A stretch of 7,742 bases of DNA from contig JALVWV010000266.1 of the NCBI GenBank assembly GCA_027023145.1, positions 1 to 7,742 on the forward strand, given 5' to 3'. Of the stretch, positions 1 through 6,879 are shown in pieces. The notes under the pieces were generated by a model. It saw only the letters and a program-made list of their open reading frames with translations. It was not told the origin of the DNA and did not search any database. Source of the DNA: Campylobacteraceae bacterium (lineage in GTDB: Bacteria; Campylobacterota; Campylobacteria; Campylobacterales; Sulfurovaceae). Both the position numbers and the translations under genes were made by a program. Position 1 is the stretch's first letter. Each line of letters starts with the position of its first letter.

Positions 1-58
1 AGATTCAGGTTCTAGTGGGCGCAAGCCCGTGGAGGTTCAAGTCCTCTCAGCCGCACCA
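1..58 (+). tRNA. tRNA-Leu(CAG), 3' part, cut by the left window edge
   Basis: The window opens inside the anticodon stem. The anticodon loop TTCAGGT lies at 4-10, with anticodon CAG at 6-8, so this tRNA would read CUG codons as leucine. A long variable arm follows, with stem GGGC/GCCC and loop GCAA (about 17-28); this marks a class II tRNA (Leu, Ser or Tyr). The T arm is GGAGG-TTCAAGT-CCTCT at 31-47. The 3' acceptor strand (48-54), discriminator A (55) and an encoded CCA (56-58) complete the molecule. The D arm and 5' acceptor strand lie outside the window, so the isotype rests on the anticodon and the variable arm. No convincing hairpin terminator is visible in the 36 nt before the convergent gene. 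Confidence 0.93.
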
Positions 59-94
59 CCTTTTCTCATTCATCTCAAAATATCTCCCCAAATA

Positions 95-1045
95 TCAATG
101 CGCTTCGAAATACATCATCTGAGTCTGCCGGTAAAATGTATAATCATCATCCGTAATCATAATGTAACGATTAGAACCGACTTTGGCAAGTCCTTCATAG
201 TTGTCAACATGCCATCCCACATGGATATCCATCTTCGCCAGGATTTTTGAGCGACACACACCACCAAGGCACTGATTGAGATACACTTTTTTGAGTGTGA
301 CGATAAAAGGGTTGAGGAGTGAAATGTATGCACGTTCAAGCACCAGCAGATTGCCATCATCCATTGGAGCCAGGGCTACGATGCCGTTGTTGGGATGCTT
401 TTCAGTAGGGAATGCCCATACTTTTCCTCGGAGTGAATAGACACGCTGCAGGCCATCTCCCGGGGTTTTCAGTGGACGTTCAGCTGCCGTAAGAATCCCA
501 TACTTCGGATGGTATGTGACCGCTTCGAGCATCGCATTTCCATTGAAGTATTCACTTGAATCGGTCAAGAGCTTCGGAAGTTTCTCGTCGGACAACTTCC
601 GGCCAAAGTTTCCCCCTCGTTTCCCAAAACGTGCGATACGTGGGGTTTCCTCAAAAGCGATCAACAATTTTCCCCTTGAATCTCGCGTCATCCCTTCGGT
701 ATCCCGTTCGTTGATTGTCTTGTAGGGAATCCCTTTCGCGTCCTTAATCCATGTTGCCCCAAGTGGACGCAACGCGATCTTACGCCCAAATGTGGCTGAA
801 AATCGGAACAGAGCCCCTCGATCACTCACCATATAGAGCTCGTGAGTGGAAGGGTACCATGCCAAATCGGATATTCCCCCAAACGGTATCCCGTCGATCT
901 TGCGGTAAGAGAGTCGCTTTTGATCGATGATATGAATCCCCATGTAATCAATATTTTTTTTGGGTTTAATGTCTCCATAACGGTCAAACATCCCGGCAGA
1001 AGCGACACTCAGGATACCGAGGAGCACTATAACAATCTTTTTCAT
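95..1045 (-). CDS. Secreted phytase-like esterase-domain protein (PF13449 type)
   Basis: A 316-residue exported protein. Residues 1-17 form a signal peptide (KK, hydrophobic core, then an ASA site), with cleavage expected before Gly18, so the mature protein should be periplasmic or secreted. The rest matches the pattern of the 'esterase-like activity of phytase' family, a beta-propeller-like fold. Conserved acidic clusters are visible: GISD (57-60), DTEGM (115-119), FEETPRIARF (131-140), LEAVTY (173-178), LLVLERAY (233-240), DNYEGLA (281-287) and ITDDDY (297-302). Cys259 and Cys264 are the only close cysteine pair and could form a disulfide. The start is supported by an AGAAAGGG Shine-Dalgarno-like stretch just upstream. 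The substrate is unknown; the family name does not prove phytase or esterase activity. The gene converges on the tRNA and diverges from the lipoprotein gene at 1135. I see no convincing promoter for this direction. Confidence 0.82.
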   Translation of the reverse strand: MKKIVIVLLGILSVASAGMFDRYGDIKPKKNIDYMGIHIIDQKRLSYRKIDGIPFGGISDLAWYPSTHELYMVSDRGALFRFSATFGRKIALRPLGATWIKDAKGIPYKTINERDTEGMTRDSRGKLLIAFEETPRIARFGKRGGNFGRKLSDEKLPKLLTDSSEYFNGNAMLEAVTYHPKYGILTAAERPLKTPGDGLQRVYSLRGKVWAFPTEKHPNNGIVALAPMDDGNLLVLERAYISLLNPFIVTLKKVYLNQCLGGVCRSKILAKMDIHVGWHVDNYEGLAKVGSNRYIMITDDDYTFYRQTQMMYFEAH

Positions 1046-1077
1046 TTGTAACCCTTTCTATGCGTATGGTAATCATT

Positions 1078-1128
1078 TTGCCCTTAAGGTACGACTTATG
1101 GTACAATATGCCTATCCAAATATGAGGA
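1078..1128 (+). promoter_or_regulatory. Probable sigma70 promoter and ribosome binding site for the 871-residue lipoprotein gene
   Basis: An extended -10 element, TGG-TACAAT (hexamer at 1102-1107, 5/6 to consensus), is preceded at 18 nt by TTGCCC (1078-1083, 4/6 to TTGACA). Transcription would start near 1114, giving a short leader of about 20 nt. The Shine-Dalgarno GAGGA (1124-1128) sits 6 nt before the ATG at 1135. Between the boxes there is a palindrome CCTTAAGG (1082-1089), and GGTAC occurs at 1088-1092 and again at 1100-1104. Either could be an operator, but both are short enough to be chance. The segment is shared with the divergent gene ending at 95. Confidence 0.55.
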
Positions 1129-1134
1129 AAAGAG

Positions 1135-3750
1135 ATGAAAACGGTTTTTGCACGCTATATTCTGAGTATATCATTGATTTTGTTTATCGCAGGGTGCGAT
1201 TCAGTGTCGCATGACACACACAAGCCAACCATCACTTTGCTGGGCGATGCCAATGTCACCCTTACCGTTGGAGAGGTCTACACCGATGCGGGTGCTACCG
1301 CTTGGGATGATGTGGATGGGAACCTCACCCATAAAATCAAGATTGTATCGGATGTAAACAGCAGTCAGGAAGGTGACTACACCGTCACCTACACAGTTTC
1401 AGACGCGGCAGGCAACGCGGCCGATCCGGTGATCCGTGCTGTTCATGTTCTTCCGATTCAAGACCACACACCGCCTGTTATTACCCTTCTGGGGCACCCC
1501 GATGTAAACCTTACCATGGGTGAAATTTATGTCGATGCAGGCGCTACGGCATGGGATGATGTGGATGGGAACCTCACGGACAAAATACAGGTTATATCTG
1601 ATGTCAACAGCAGCAAAAGGGGCAGCTATGCTGTGCGATACACAGTATCGGATGCGGCGGGCAATAGTGCAGATGAAGTCAGACGAACGGTAACGGTGCA
1701 GAAAGAGTATGGAAAAGCGGGCATACACCCTACGGATTATCAGCCCAAAGAGAGTACCGCTGAAAGCACGGTCTATTTTCCTGCAGATCTACAAGCAGGA
1801 GAGAAGGTACCGGTGGTTTTTTTCGCTTCAGGATGGCACTCCAATGCTGAAGCGTATAAACACACGGACTACAGTACACTTCTACGTTTTATTGCCAGTC
1901 AGGGGTATTATGTGATTTACCTCAGACAAGGCTGGCTCAATGACCGTACATTTCCCCGGTACCAGGAAGCACTAGATCGGTATGCAGATCATATAGACAC
2001 CACACGCATCGGTGTGGTGGGACATTCATTGGGCGGGGGCAATACTTTTAAAATCCTTGATTATTTTTCCAAAGAAAAAGGGTATGGCGAAAACGGAAGG
2101 TTTATTATGGTGATCGAGGGATGGTATGCCTGGGAGATGAATCAGGCCGATATGAAAAACCTCCCGCCCAATACCCATCTTGTCATGCAGCAGTATGGTC
2201 CTGGAGGAAACAATGTAGTCAATGATACCGACCCTCGTATTGTCCTGACAGAGTATTATATGCTCGACTCCATACCCGCAGCACAAAAAGACTATCAGGT
2301 CTATACCGATGCAAACCACACCTATCCTTATGGTGATCGAGACTATGGCGATATGCAGATCATCCTCAAGCCGCTGGATGCCCTGATGGATTATACCTTC
2401 AACCATACTGCAGCAGCACACGATATTGCGCTTGAAATAGGCAACGATGATCCATATGCGGATGGCCACGGTATTCAAGAAGTAAAACCTCAAAATGCCT
2501 ATGGCAACAAATGTGATGGCTCAGACACGCACACCGATATTGACTATTGCGCTTTTGGTAAAAAATACCCCCCTACCCAGAAGTTGCAGCCTCGCGCTAC
2601 AGATGATACCATCAGAAGACCTGCCGTGGGTAACCCCACACATGACAATGTCTATGGCACAACCATTGCCATCGTAAATAAAAGTGATAACGCACTATCC
2701 AACTATCCAAAAGTACAGAGCTGGAACAGCGATATGACACTCATACGGATAGGAAGCAGACTCTATAATGCTACCACACTTGAGGAGACTAACATAACGA
2801 AAAATAAAACTTCATCCGAAGCCTACAACACTCTGTGTGCTAGAAGTTCAGACTATTTTCGCTGGTCACACAAAGAGCCCGATACTTTCTATGTTGTCAA
2901 CAGCGATCATCAGTTTATTGAAGGAAAAATCCAGGGGAACACCGTAGATTGTTCTGCTGTGTTGGATCCCTTTGATGAGTATGAGGTGGTGCATATGGGT
3001 CCTCATGAAGGCAACATTGATAATCAAGATACCTATGTGGTCTTTTCAGCCAAGAAACCAAATGATACAACTTTCTATGTCATTTTATACGACATTGCCC
3101 ATCACGCCAGAGTGTGGACAAAGATCATGCAAAATCAGCAGTGGGAGCAGATTACAGAAAATGGAAAGAGTGTTTGGAAGCCGTCTACTCTTGACTGGAT
3201 TTCAGTATCTCAATCAGGAAAATATATCGTTTTTAACAATCAAAACGGAAACAAAGATGGGATGTATCGCTACGATATCAATCTGACAAACAAGGTAAAA
3301 TTGCAGTACAAATGGGAGGGGGATGGTCAGCTCTATAGTGAAGGTGGGCATGGAGATATCGGTTACGACACGGATGGGCATGAAGTATTTGTGCAATTTA
3401 TCTCTGGCGTAGGTGTCTACAGTTTCAACCTCGACACCCCTGCGGAACTGGGCAAACAGCTGTTATCCTCTCCTTATGGTGGAGGGCATATCAGCTGCCG
3501 AAACACCCAACGCAAAGGGTGGTGCTATGTGACAGCCAATGCTGATTCAAATGGAGATGGACTTCGAGACGTATTTGCACTCAAAATTGATGGTACCGGA
3601 GAGGAAAATGTACAGCATTTCTCACAAACACACATCCGTGACCATTATTCTGAAACCTATGGATCGCCCAGTCCCGATGGCACAAAAGTGATCTTCAACT
3701 CCCACTGGGGAGCCGATACAATCGGTACATTTATAGCGGAAGTGCAGTAG
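1135..3750 (+). CDS. Multidomain lipoprotein: two DUF5011-like Ig repeats, alpha/beta-hydrolase, propeller-like C-terminus
   Basis: An 871-residue predicted lipoprotein. A signal peptide ends in the lipobox IAGC, so Cys21 should be lipidated and the protein anchored at the cell envelope. Two Ig-like repeats of DUF5011/HYR type follow (about 31-106 and 114-189, each with DAGATAWDDVDGNLT). Residues about 195-425 look like an alpha/beta-hydrolase of the dienelactone-hydrolase/polyester-hydrolase kind: an oxyanion-strand region VVFFASGW (227-234), the nucleophile elbow GHSLGG with Ser298, a possible acid at Asp364 or Asp366, and a likely catalytic His395 in DANHTYP. The remainder (about 500-871) has repeated strand patterns such as SQSGKYIVFNNQ and SPDGTKVIFNSH, typical of WD40-like/TolB-type propeller blades. 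A calcium-loop motif DSNGDGLRD lies at 804-812. Besides Cys21 there are six cysteines (460, 472, 568, 605, 788, 797), enough for three disulfides. Base composition (about 42-47% GC in counted lines) is lower than in mnmA and flhF. Substrate unknown: ester hydrolysis of a polymer or glycan is inference. Confidence 0.8.
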   Translation: MKTVFARYILSISLILFIAGCDSVSHDTHKPTITLLGDANVTLTVGEVYTDAGATAWDDVDGNLTHKIKIVSDVNSSQEGDYTVTYTVSDAAGNAADPVIRAVHVLPIQDHTPPVITLLGHPDVNLTMGEIYVDAGATAWDDVDGNLTDKIQVISDVNSSKRGSYAVRYTVSDAAGNSADEVRRTVTVQKEYGKAGIHPTDYQPKESTAESTVYFPADLQAGEKVPVVFFASGWHSNAEAYKHTDYSTLLRFIASQGYYVIYLRQGWLNDRTFPRYQEALDRYADHIDTTRIGVVGHSLGGGNTFKILDYFSKEKGYGENGRFIMVIEGWYAWEMNQADMKNLPPNTHLVMQQYGPGGNNVVNDTDPRIVLTEYYMLDSIPAAQKDYQVYTDANHTYPYGDRDYGDMQIILKPLDALMDYTFNHTAAAHDIALEIGNDDPYADGHGIQEVKPQNAYGNKCDGSDTHTDIDYCAFGKKYPPTQKLQPRATDDTIRRPAVGNPTHDNVYGTTIAIVNKSDNALSNYPKVQSWNSDMTLIRIGSRLYNATTLEETNITKNKTSSEAYNTLCARSSDYFRWSHKEPDTFYVVNSDHQFIEGKIQGNTVDCSAVLDPFDEYEVVHMGPHEGNIDNQDTYVVFSAKKPNDTTFYVILYDIAHHARVWTKIMQNQQWEQITENGKSVWKPSTLDWISVSQSGKYIVFNNQNGNKDGMYRYDINLTNKVKLQYKWEGDGQLYSEGGHGDIGYDTDGHEVFVQFISGVGVYSFNLDTPAELGKQLLSSPYGGGHISCRNTQRKGWCYVTANADSNGDGLRDVFALKIDGTGEENVQHFSQTHIRDHYSETYGSPSPDGTKVIFNSHWGADTIGTFIAEVQ
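1225..1701 (+). repeat. Tandem duplication encoding the two Ig-like repeats
   Basis: Two in-frame copies (about 1225-1452 and 1474-1701) encode the DUF5011-like repeats of the lipoprotein. Corresponding residues are offset by 83 codons (249 nt). A 26-nt block is identical in both (1303-1328 and 1552-1577), while the flanking codons have drifted at the third position. This suggests either recent duplication or gene conversion in the middle of the repeat. Confidence 0.85.
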
Positions 3751-3756
3751 GGGGGT

Positions 3757-4779
3757 TTATACGATCACCCCACCTCCCAGCAATCGCTCCCCGTCATAGA
3801 ACACCGCAAACTGCCCGCGTGCCAGGCCGAAAACCGGCTCTTTTAGTTCAGCAAATCCCCGATCTCCCTGAATCGTGACGTGGGCGGGAACAGCTTCAGT
3901 ACGGTAGCGGACTTTGAGGGTACAGTCGAAGTCGGTGAGGTCATCGAAGAGATTCATCTGTGCCAGACCAAAACTCCGGGCGTAGAGTTCGTCCCGCTTA
4001 CCTACCGTGATGCGGTTGTGCTCAGGATCGAGGGCAAGGACGTAGTGGGGGTCGTGGGCGCCGTCGACGGTGAAGCCCCGCCGTTTGCCGATGGTGTAGT
4101 GGGCGTACCCTTTGTGGGTGCCCACCACTTCTCCGGCGGTATTCATCACTTCCCCGGGCTGGTCGATAGGCATGTAACGAGCCAGCACTTCGGTGTAGTC
4201 ATCGTTTTCGACAAAACAGATTTCGCTGCTCTCTTTTTGGGTCGCCAAATCCTCGAGGACAGGGATGTCGGCAGCCATCGCCTTGACCTCCGTTTTGAGA
4301 AGGTCTCCAAGAGGGAAGATCAGCCGACCAATCACCTCGGGGCGTACTTCGGCAAGAAAATAGCTCTGGTCTTTGGAGCGGTCACGTGCCATATAGACAT
4401 ACTGCCCGTCGGTGCGCAGGTAGTGACCGGTGGCGACTTTTTCGATCCCGAGCGTATCGGCGAAGTCCACCATCGCACCAAATTTGATGGTGCGGTTACA
4501 GAGCACACAGGGATTGGGGGTCAGTCCTGCTTGATAGGTCTCGACGAAATAGTCCACCACCTCCGACTGAAACGTATCACTCAAATCGTGGAAATGGACG
4601 TCAATGCCGAGGTACTCCCCGACCCGCCGGGCTTTGGTGTAGTTGGCCGTATGGTAGGCGTCGTTGTCGTGGAGCTTCATGTAGACACCTGTCACATCGT
4701 ACCCCTGCTGCTGGAGGAGAATCGCCGTGACAGTCGAGTCGACCCCGCCACTCATCCCCACAAGGACGTTTTCAGCCAT
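3757..4779 (-). CDS. mnmA: tRNA-specific 2-thiouridylase MnmA
   Basis: MnmA (TrmU) thiolates uridine 34 of tRNA-Lys, tRNA-Glu and tRNA-Gln, using ATP to adenylate the base and a persulfide sulfur relayed by sulfurtransferases in the cytoplasm. The 340 residues contain the PP-loop SGGVDS (10-15), the catalytic cysteine in NPCVLCNR (Cys94), and the second catalytic cysteine in SSEICFVE (Cys188). The target-recognition motif GYAHYTIGKRRG (224-235) and the C-terminal beta-barrel (about 270-340) follow. The length is normal for Campylobacterota. The ATG overlaps the end of the upstream SpoA-like gene by 8 nt, and its Shine-Dalgarno GAGGA lies inside that gene, so translational coupling is likely. 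Its stop is only 6 nt from the stop of the convergent lipoprotein gene, with no clear terminator between them. Confidence 0.97.
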   Translation of the reverse strand: MAENVLVGMSGGVDSTVTAILLQQQGYDVTGVYMKLHDNDAYHTANYTKARRVGEYLGIDVHFHDLSDTFQSEVVDYFVETYQAGLTPNPCVLCNRTIKFGAMVDFADTLGIEKVATGHYLRTDGQYVYMARDRSKDQSYFLAEVRPEVIGRLIFPLGDLLKTEVKAMAADIPVLEDLATQKESSEICFVENDDYTEVLARYMPIDQPGEVMNTAGEVVGTHKGYAHYTIGKRRGFTVDGAHDPHYVLALDPEHNRITVGKRDELYARSFGLAQMNLFDDLTDFDCTLKVRYRTEAVPAHVTIQGDRGFAELKEPVFGLARGQFAVFYDGERLLGGGVIV

Positions 4780-5248
4780 GAATCATCCTCGTGATGCGCA
4801 AAACAGGCTCTTCGTCATACGCGACCATTTCCGCGATCGCGATTGGACGACCATCGGCGAGGAGAATAATCTCCCGACTCAGCGGCAGGTCAAACTCCAG
4901 CACATCCCCTTCGGCATACGCACGTGTCTCGGAGAGGAGACGGAGACGGGCTTCGAGGAGGCGGTGTTTACCCGGTGCGGTATCGTGCAGCGGCTCGGAT
5001 ATGGTTGAGACGATGTGCACCGCTTCACGACCCCCCACCTGCCCCAGCTTGGCGCGGGCTATCACTCGACCATCACGGATAAGGCGCAGGTGCAGCGGAT
5101 CGAAACCATCGATGAGGCTCCCCTCTTCCAGTTTTTTGAGTTTTTTGGGGGCGATGTGGGTGCTTTTGAGCGCCAGCCAAGTGCGGCCGACGAGATCCGA
5201 TCCCAGCACATCGAGCCGGAGGGTATCGGCCTGCCGGTTGTTAGACAT
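4772..5248 (-). CDS. Small protein with two SpoA (FliN/FliM/SctQ C-ring-type) domains
   Basis: A 158-residue cytoplasmic protein without a signal peptide or membrane segment. I read it as two consecutive SpoA folds, the domain that builds the flagellar/type III secretion C-ring. The first (about 11-83) has LVGRTWLAL, an EEGSLI turn, then RDGRVIARAKL and VHIVSTI. The second (about 101-157) has ARLRLLSE, AEGDVLEF, then ADGRPIAIAEMV and VLRITRMI, close to the FliN pattern of an EGxV turn, NGxxIAxGEVV and VRIT. The ATG at 5248 is chosen because GGAGGAG lies just upstream and the ATG overlaps the flhF stop by 8 nt; a TTG five codons earlier is in frame but lacks this. Tandem SpoA domains are known in SctQ/HrcQ proteins; FliN has one. 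Its place after flhF fits a flagellar or flagellum-derived role. Family assignment is by eye. Confidence 0.68.
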   Translation of the reverse strand: MSNNRQADTLRLDVLGSDLVGRTWLALKSTHIAPKKLKKLEEGSLIDGFDPLHLRLIRDGRVIARAKLGQVGGREAVHIVSTISEPLHDTAPGKHRLLEARLRLLSETRAYAEGDVLEFDLPLSREIILLADGRPIAIAEMVAYDEEPVLRITRMIHG

Positions 5249-6302
5249 GCAGCTCCTCCACAAAGCGGATCATCAGGCTCTCCTTGTCCGCCGGTTCGAG
5301 ATCGTCGGGCACTTCCTGCCCGGTACTGACATAACTGACCGGCAATCCCTTCTCCAAGACAAATCCCAGCGCTTCCCCGATCCGCTTGGTCTCATCAAAC
5401 TTGGTCAGAATCACACTGCTGATCTCGACGAAGGAGAAGTGCTCATAAATCGCCTCAATGTCGTCGTATTTGGCCGTGGCGGAGATCACGAGTGCCGTTT
5501 CGATGTCCCGCTCGGGGAGACTTTTGAGGAATTCTACCGTTTTGACGAGGCGGCCGATGTCGTAGGGAGAGATCCCGGCGGTATCGATCAGTACGACGTC
5601 GTGATCCGACAACTCCTCAAGGGTAGTACTGAACCCCTCGATGGTGCCTACTTTACGATGAGTCAGTCCGAGGGTAGCAGCGTAATGCTCCATCTGTTCG
5701 TAAGCGCCGACACGAAACGTATCGAGATTGATCAATGCCACCGAGCGGGGGTGCACCGGATCGAGAGTGTATCGGGCGGCCAACTTGGCCAGTGTGGTGG
5801 TCTTGCCCACACCGGTAGGACCGATGAGCATGAGGCTCTTGCGTGCTTCGGTGTTCTCGGGCTGGACACGGAGACGCTCATCCATCTCTTCGAGGACATA
5901 GGAGAGGAGCAGGGATTTGTCCTCCGCTACGCTGCCGCCTCTCAGTGGATCCAGCAGGGCATTGAGCCAGGAGGCGGGGAGCCCTTTGTCCCGCATCATT
6001 GCTTTGATCTCATCGATCGCTTCGGGTTGAGTCGGTGTCGGCTCGATCGCCGCTTTCATCCGCGCCATCTGATCGCGGAGTTGGTGGATCTCGCCCAGCA
6101 GCTCCTCCTCTTCGTCGATCCCAATACTTGCGAGGTAATCCTCCTGGGGTACCGAGACGACGATGTGCGCCCGCAAACGCCCCTCCTCATCCCGTTGCTG
6201 GGTCGCACGCAGCAGTTTCAAATCGCTGAAAACACCGTACTTCTCCCGCGCCAGCTCAAAGGCTTCGCGGGGGGTGGGGGCTGTAAAAGTTTCTTCTACC
6301 AT
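5241..6302 (-). CDS. flhF: Flagellar SRP-type GTPase FlhF
   Basis: FlhF is a membrane-associated SRP-family GTPase that sets the number and polar position of flagella and promotes flagellar assembly. Of 353 residues, the N-terminal B region begins with the typical TFTAPTPREAFELAREKYG-like opening (5-23) and contains an acidic linker (about 60-95). The NG domain then carries the P-loop GPTGVGKTTT (161-170), DTFRVGAYEQ (194-203), the G3 motif DTAG (240-243), the G4 motif TKFDE (300-304) and STGQEVPDD (326-334). The residue after DTAG is Ile, where SRP GTPases often have Arg. The protein is clearly shorter than the roughly 460-480-residue FlhF of Helicobacter and Campylobacter, with the shortfall before the P-loop. 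The ATG follows AAAAGGA and overlaps folK by 7 nt. Its usual partner flhG is not next to it. Confidence 0.95.
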   Translation of the reverse strand: MVEETFTAPTPREAFELAREKYGVFSDLKLLRATQQRDEEGRLRAHIVVSVPQEDYLASIGIDEEEELLGEIHQLRDQMARMKAAIEPTPTQPEAIDEIKAMMRDKGLPASWLNALLDPLRGGSVAEDKSLLLSYVLEEMDERLRVQPENTEARKSLMLIGPTGVGKTTTLAKLAARYTLDPVHPRSVALINLDTFRVGAYEQMEHYAATLGLTHRKVGTIEGFSTTLEELSDHDVVLIDTAGISPYDIGRLVKTVEFLKSLPERDIETALVISATAKYDDIEAIYEHFSFVEISSVILTKFDETKRIGEALGFVLEKGLPVSYVSTGQEVPDDLEPADKESLMIRFVEELHV

Positions 6303-6772
6303 GGGTATCCTTTTAGTTCCGATAGAGGCATCACGACGGAGTCCCGCTCATGCCAATGGGGGTGCGGCAGACACAAACGTGGTGACTCAATTCGGCGGTG
6401 GTCATAAAAAATAAGATCCAAATCGAGCGTCCGGGGGGCGTTGGCAAAACTACGCTCCCGGCCAAACCGTTTCTCGACGTACAAAAGATAGCGTAAAAAC
6501 GCGTGCGGGTCAAGGGCAGTACGCAGATGCATCACCGCATTGTCAAAATCGGGCTGATCGGTGAAACCAAACGGCGGGTTGCGCAGGATCGGACTGGTCT
6601 CCACGATCCGCACCACTCGTGATCGCTGCCAGTACCGATAGAGCCGCTCAAACCGCGCCGGGACATCCCCGAGGTTGCCCCCGATCCCGATGAGAGCATC
6701 GTGGGTGTTCGGTGTTTTGGAAACATACGTCCGGGAGGGGAAATGGCGGGTGGTGTGCCAGGACAGTGCCAT
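6296..6772 (-). CDS. folK: 2-amino-4-hydroxy-6-hydroxymethyldihydropteridine pyrophosphokinase FolK
   Basis: FolK (HPPK, EC 2.7.6.3) transfers pyrophosphate from ATP to 6-hydroxymethyl-dihydropterin in folate synthesis. The 158 residues include GIGGNLGD (29-36), the pterin-binding stretch TSPILRNPPFGF (59-70) with QPDFDNAV (73-80), the metal-binding signature RTLDLDL (114-120; Asp117 and Asp119 coordinate magnesium) and the C-terminal LPHPHWHERDSVVMPL (135-150). About 24 residues precede the core; a similar N-terminal extension is usual in Campylobacterota FolK. The start is supported by a perfect AAAGGAGG five nt before the ATG. Its stop overlaps the flhF start (ATGGTAG), so the two are coupled. 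In Helicobacter pylori the order is also pepQ-folK-flhF, but here a repeat array lies between pepQ and folK. Confidence 0.97.
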   Translation of the reverse strand: MALSWHTTRHFPSRTYVSKTPNTHDALIGIGGNLGDVPARFERLYRYWQRSRVVRIVETSPILRNPPFGFTDQPDFDNAVMHLRTALDPHAFLRYLLYVEKRFGRERSFANAPRTLDLDLIFYDHRRIESPRLCLPHPHWHERDSVVMPLSELKGYPW

Positions 6773-6777
6773 TTTTG

Positions 6778-6831
6778 CCTCCTTTGGACAAAGTGTGTTC
6801 TAGCTTGGGGCACGATCAATCGCATAATATA
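6778..6831 (-). promoter_or_regulatory. Possible folK-operon promoter and strong Shine-Dalgarno
   Basis: Reading the minus strand, TATATT (6826-6831) or the overlapping TATTAT (6824-6829) could be a -10 box, giving a leader of about 45 nt. No good -35 is present, which is common in this phylum. The Shine-Dalgarno AAAGGAGG is at 6778-6785. If real, the operon has its own promoter placed at the edge of the repeat array rather than relying on read-through from pepQ. The hairpin at 6843-6858 would lie immediately upstream of this -10. Confidence 0.35.
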
Positions 6832-6861
6832 CCCCAAGGGGCTGGGACTTCAGTCCCATAA

Positions 6862-6877
6862 ACATTGCTTGCAATGT
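6862..6877. repeat. Short hairpin ACATTGC-TT-GCAATGT
   Basis: A 7-bp perfect stem with a 2-nt loop sits between the left outer arm and the left inner REP element. It has no partner elsewhere in the window and no GTAG foot. It may be a degenerate element or part of a folded structure of the array. Confidence 0.7.
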
Positions 6878-6879
6878 AT

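Noticed and set aside
3745..3790. Possible bidirectional terminator between the lipoprotein gene and mnmA (GGGG ... CCCC)
   Set aside because: The stem is only 4-5 bp with a loop of about 12 nt, and there is no T-run on either side.
3880..4794. A 304-codon open frame antisense to mnmA
   Set aside because: mnmA is unambiguous on the other strand, and the antisense product has no domain features or convincing ribosome-binding site.
5246..5263. Upstream TTG start for the SpoA-like gene
   Set aside because: The ATG at 5248 has a strong GGAGGAG at good spacing and the same overlap geometry as the next junction. The TTG has no such site.
4791..6407. A 538-codon open frame on the plus strand, opposite flhF and the SpoA-like gene
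   Set aside because: It lies antisense to genes with clear motifs and conserved order. The predicted protein is Arg/Ser-rich and then lacks any recognisable motif, and long antisense frames are expected in GC-rich coding DNA.
6843..6858. Intrinsic terminator of pepQ or of a small RNA
   Set aside because: The hairpin is not followed by a T-run on either strand, and its inverted partner at 7021-7036 shows it is part of a repeat pair.
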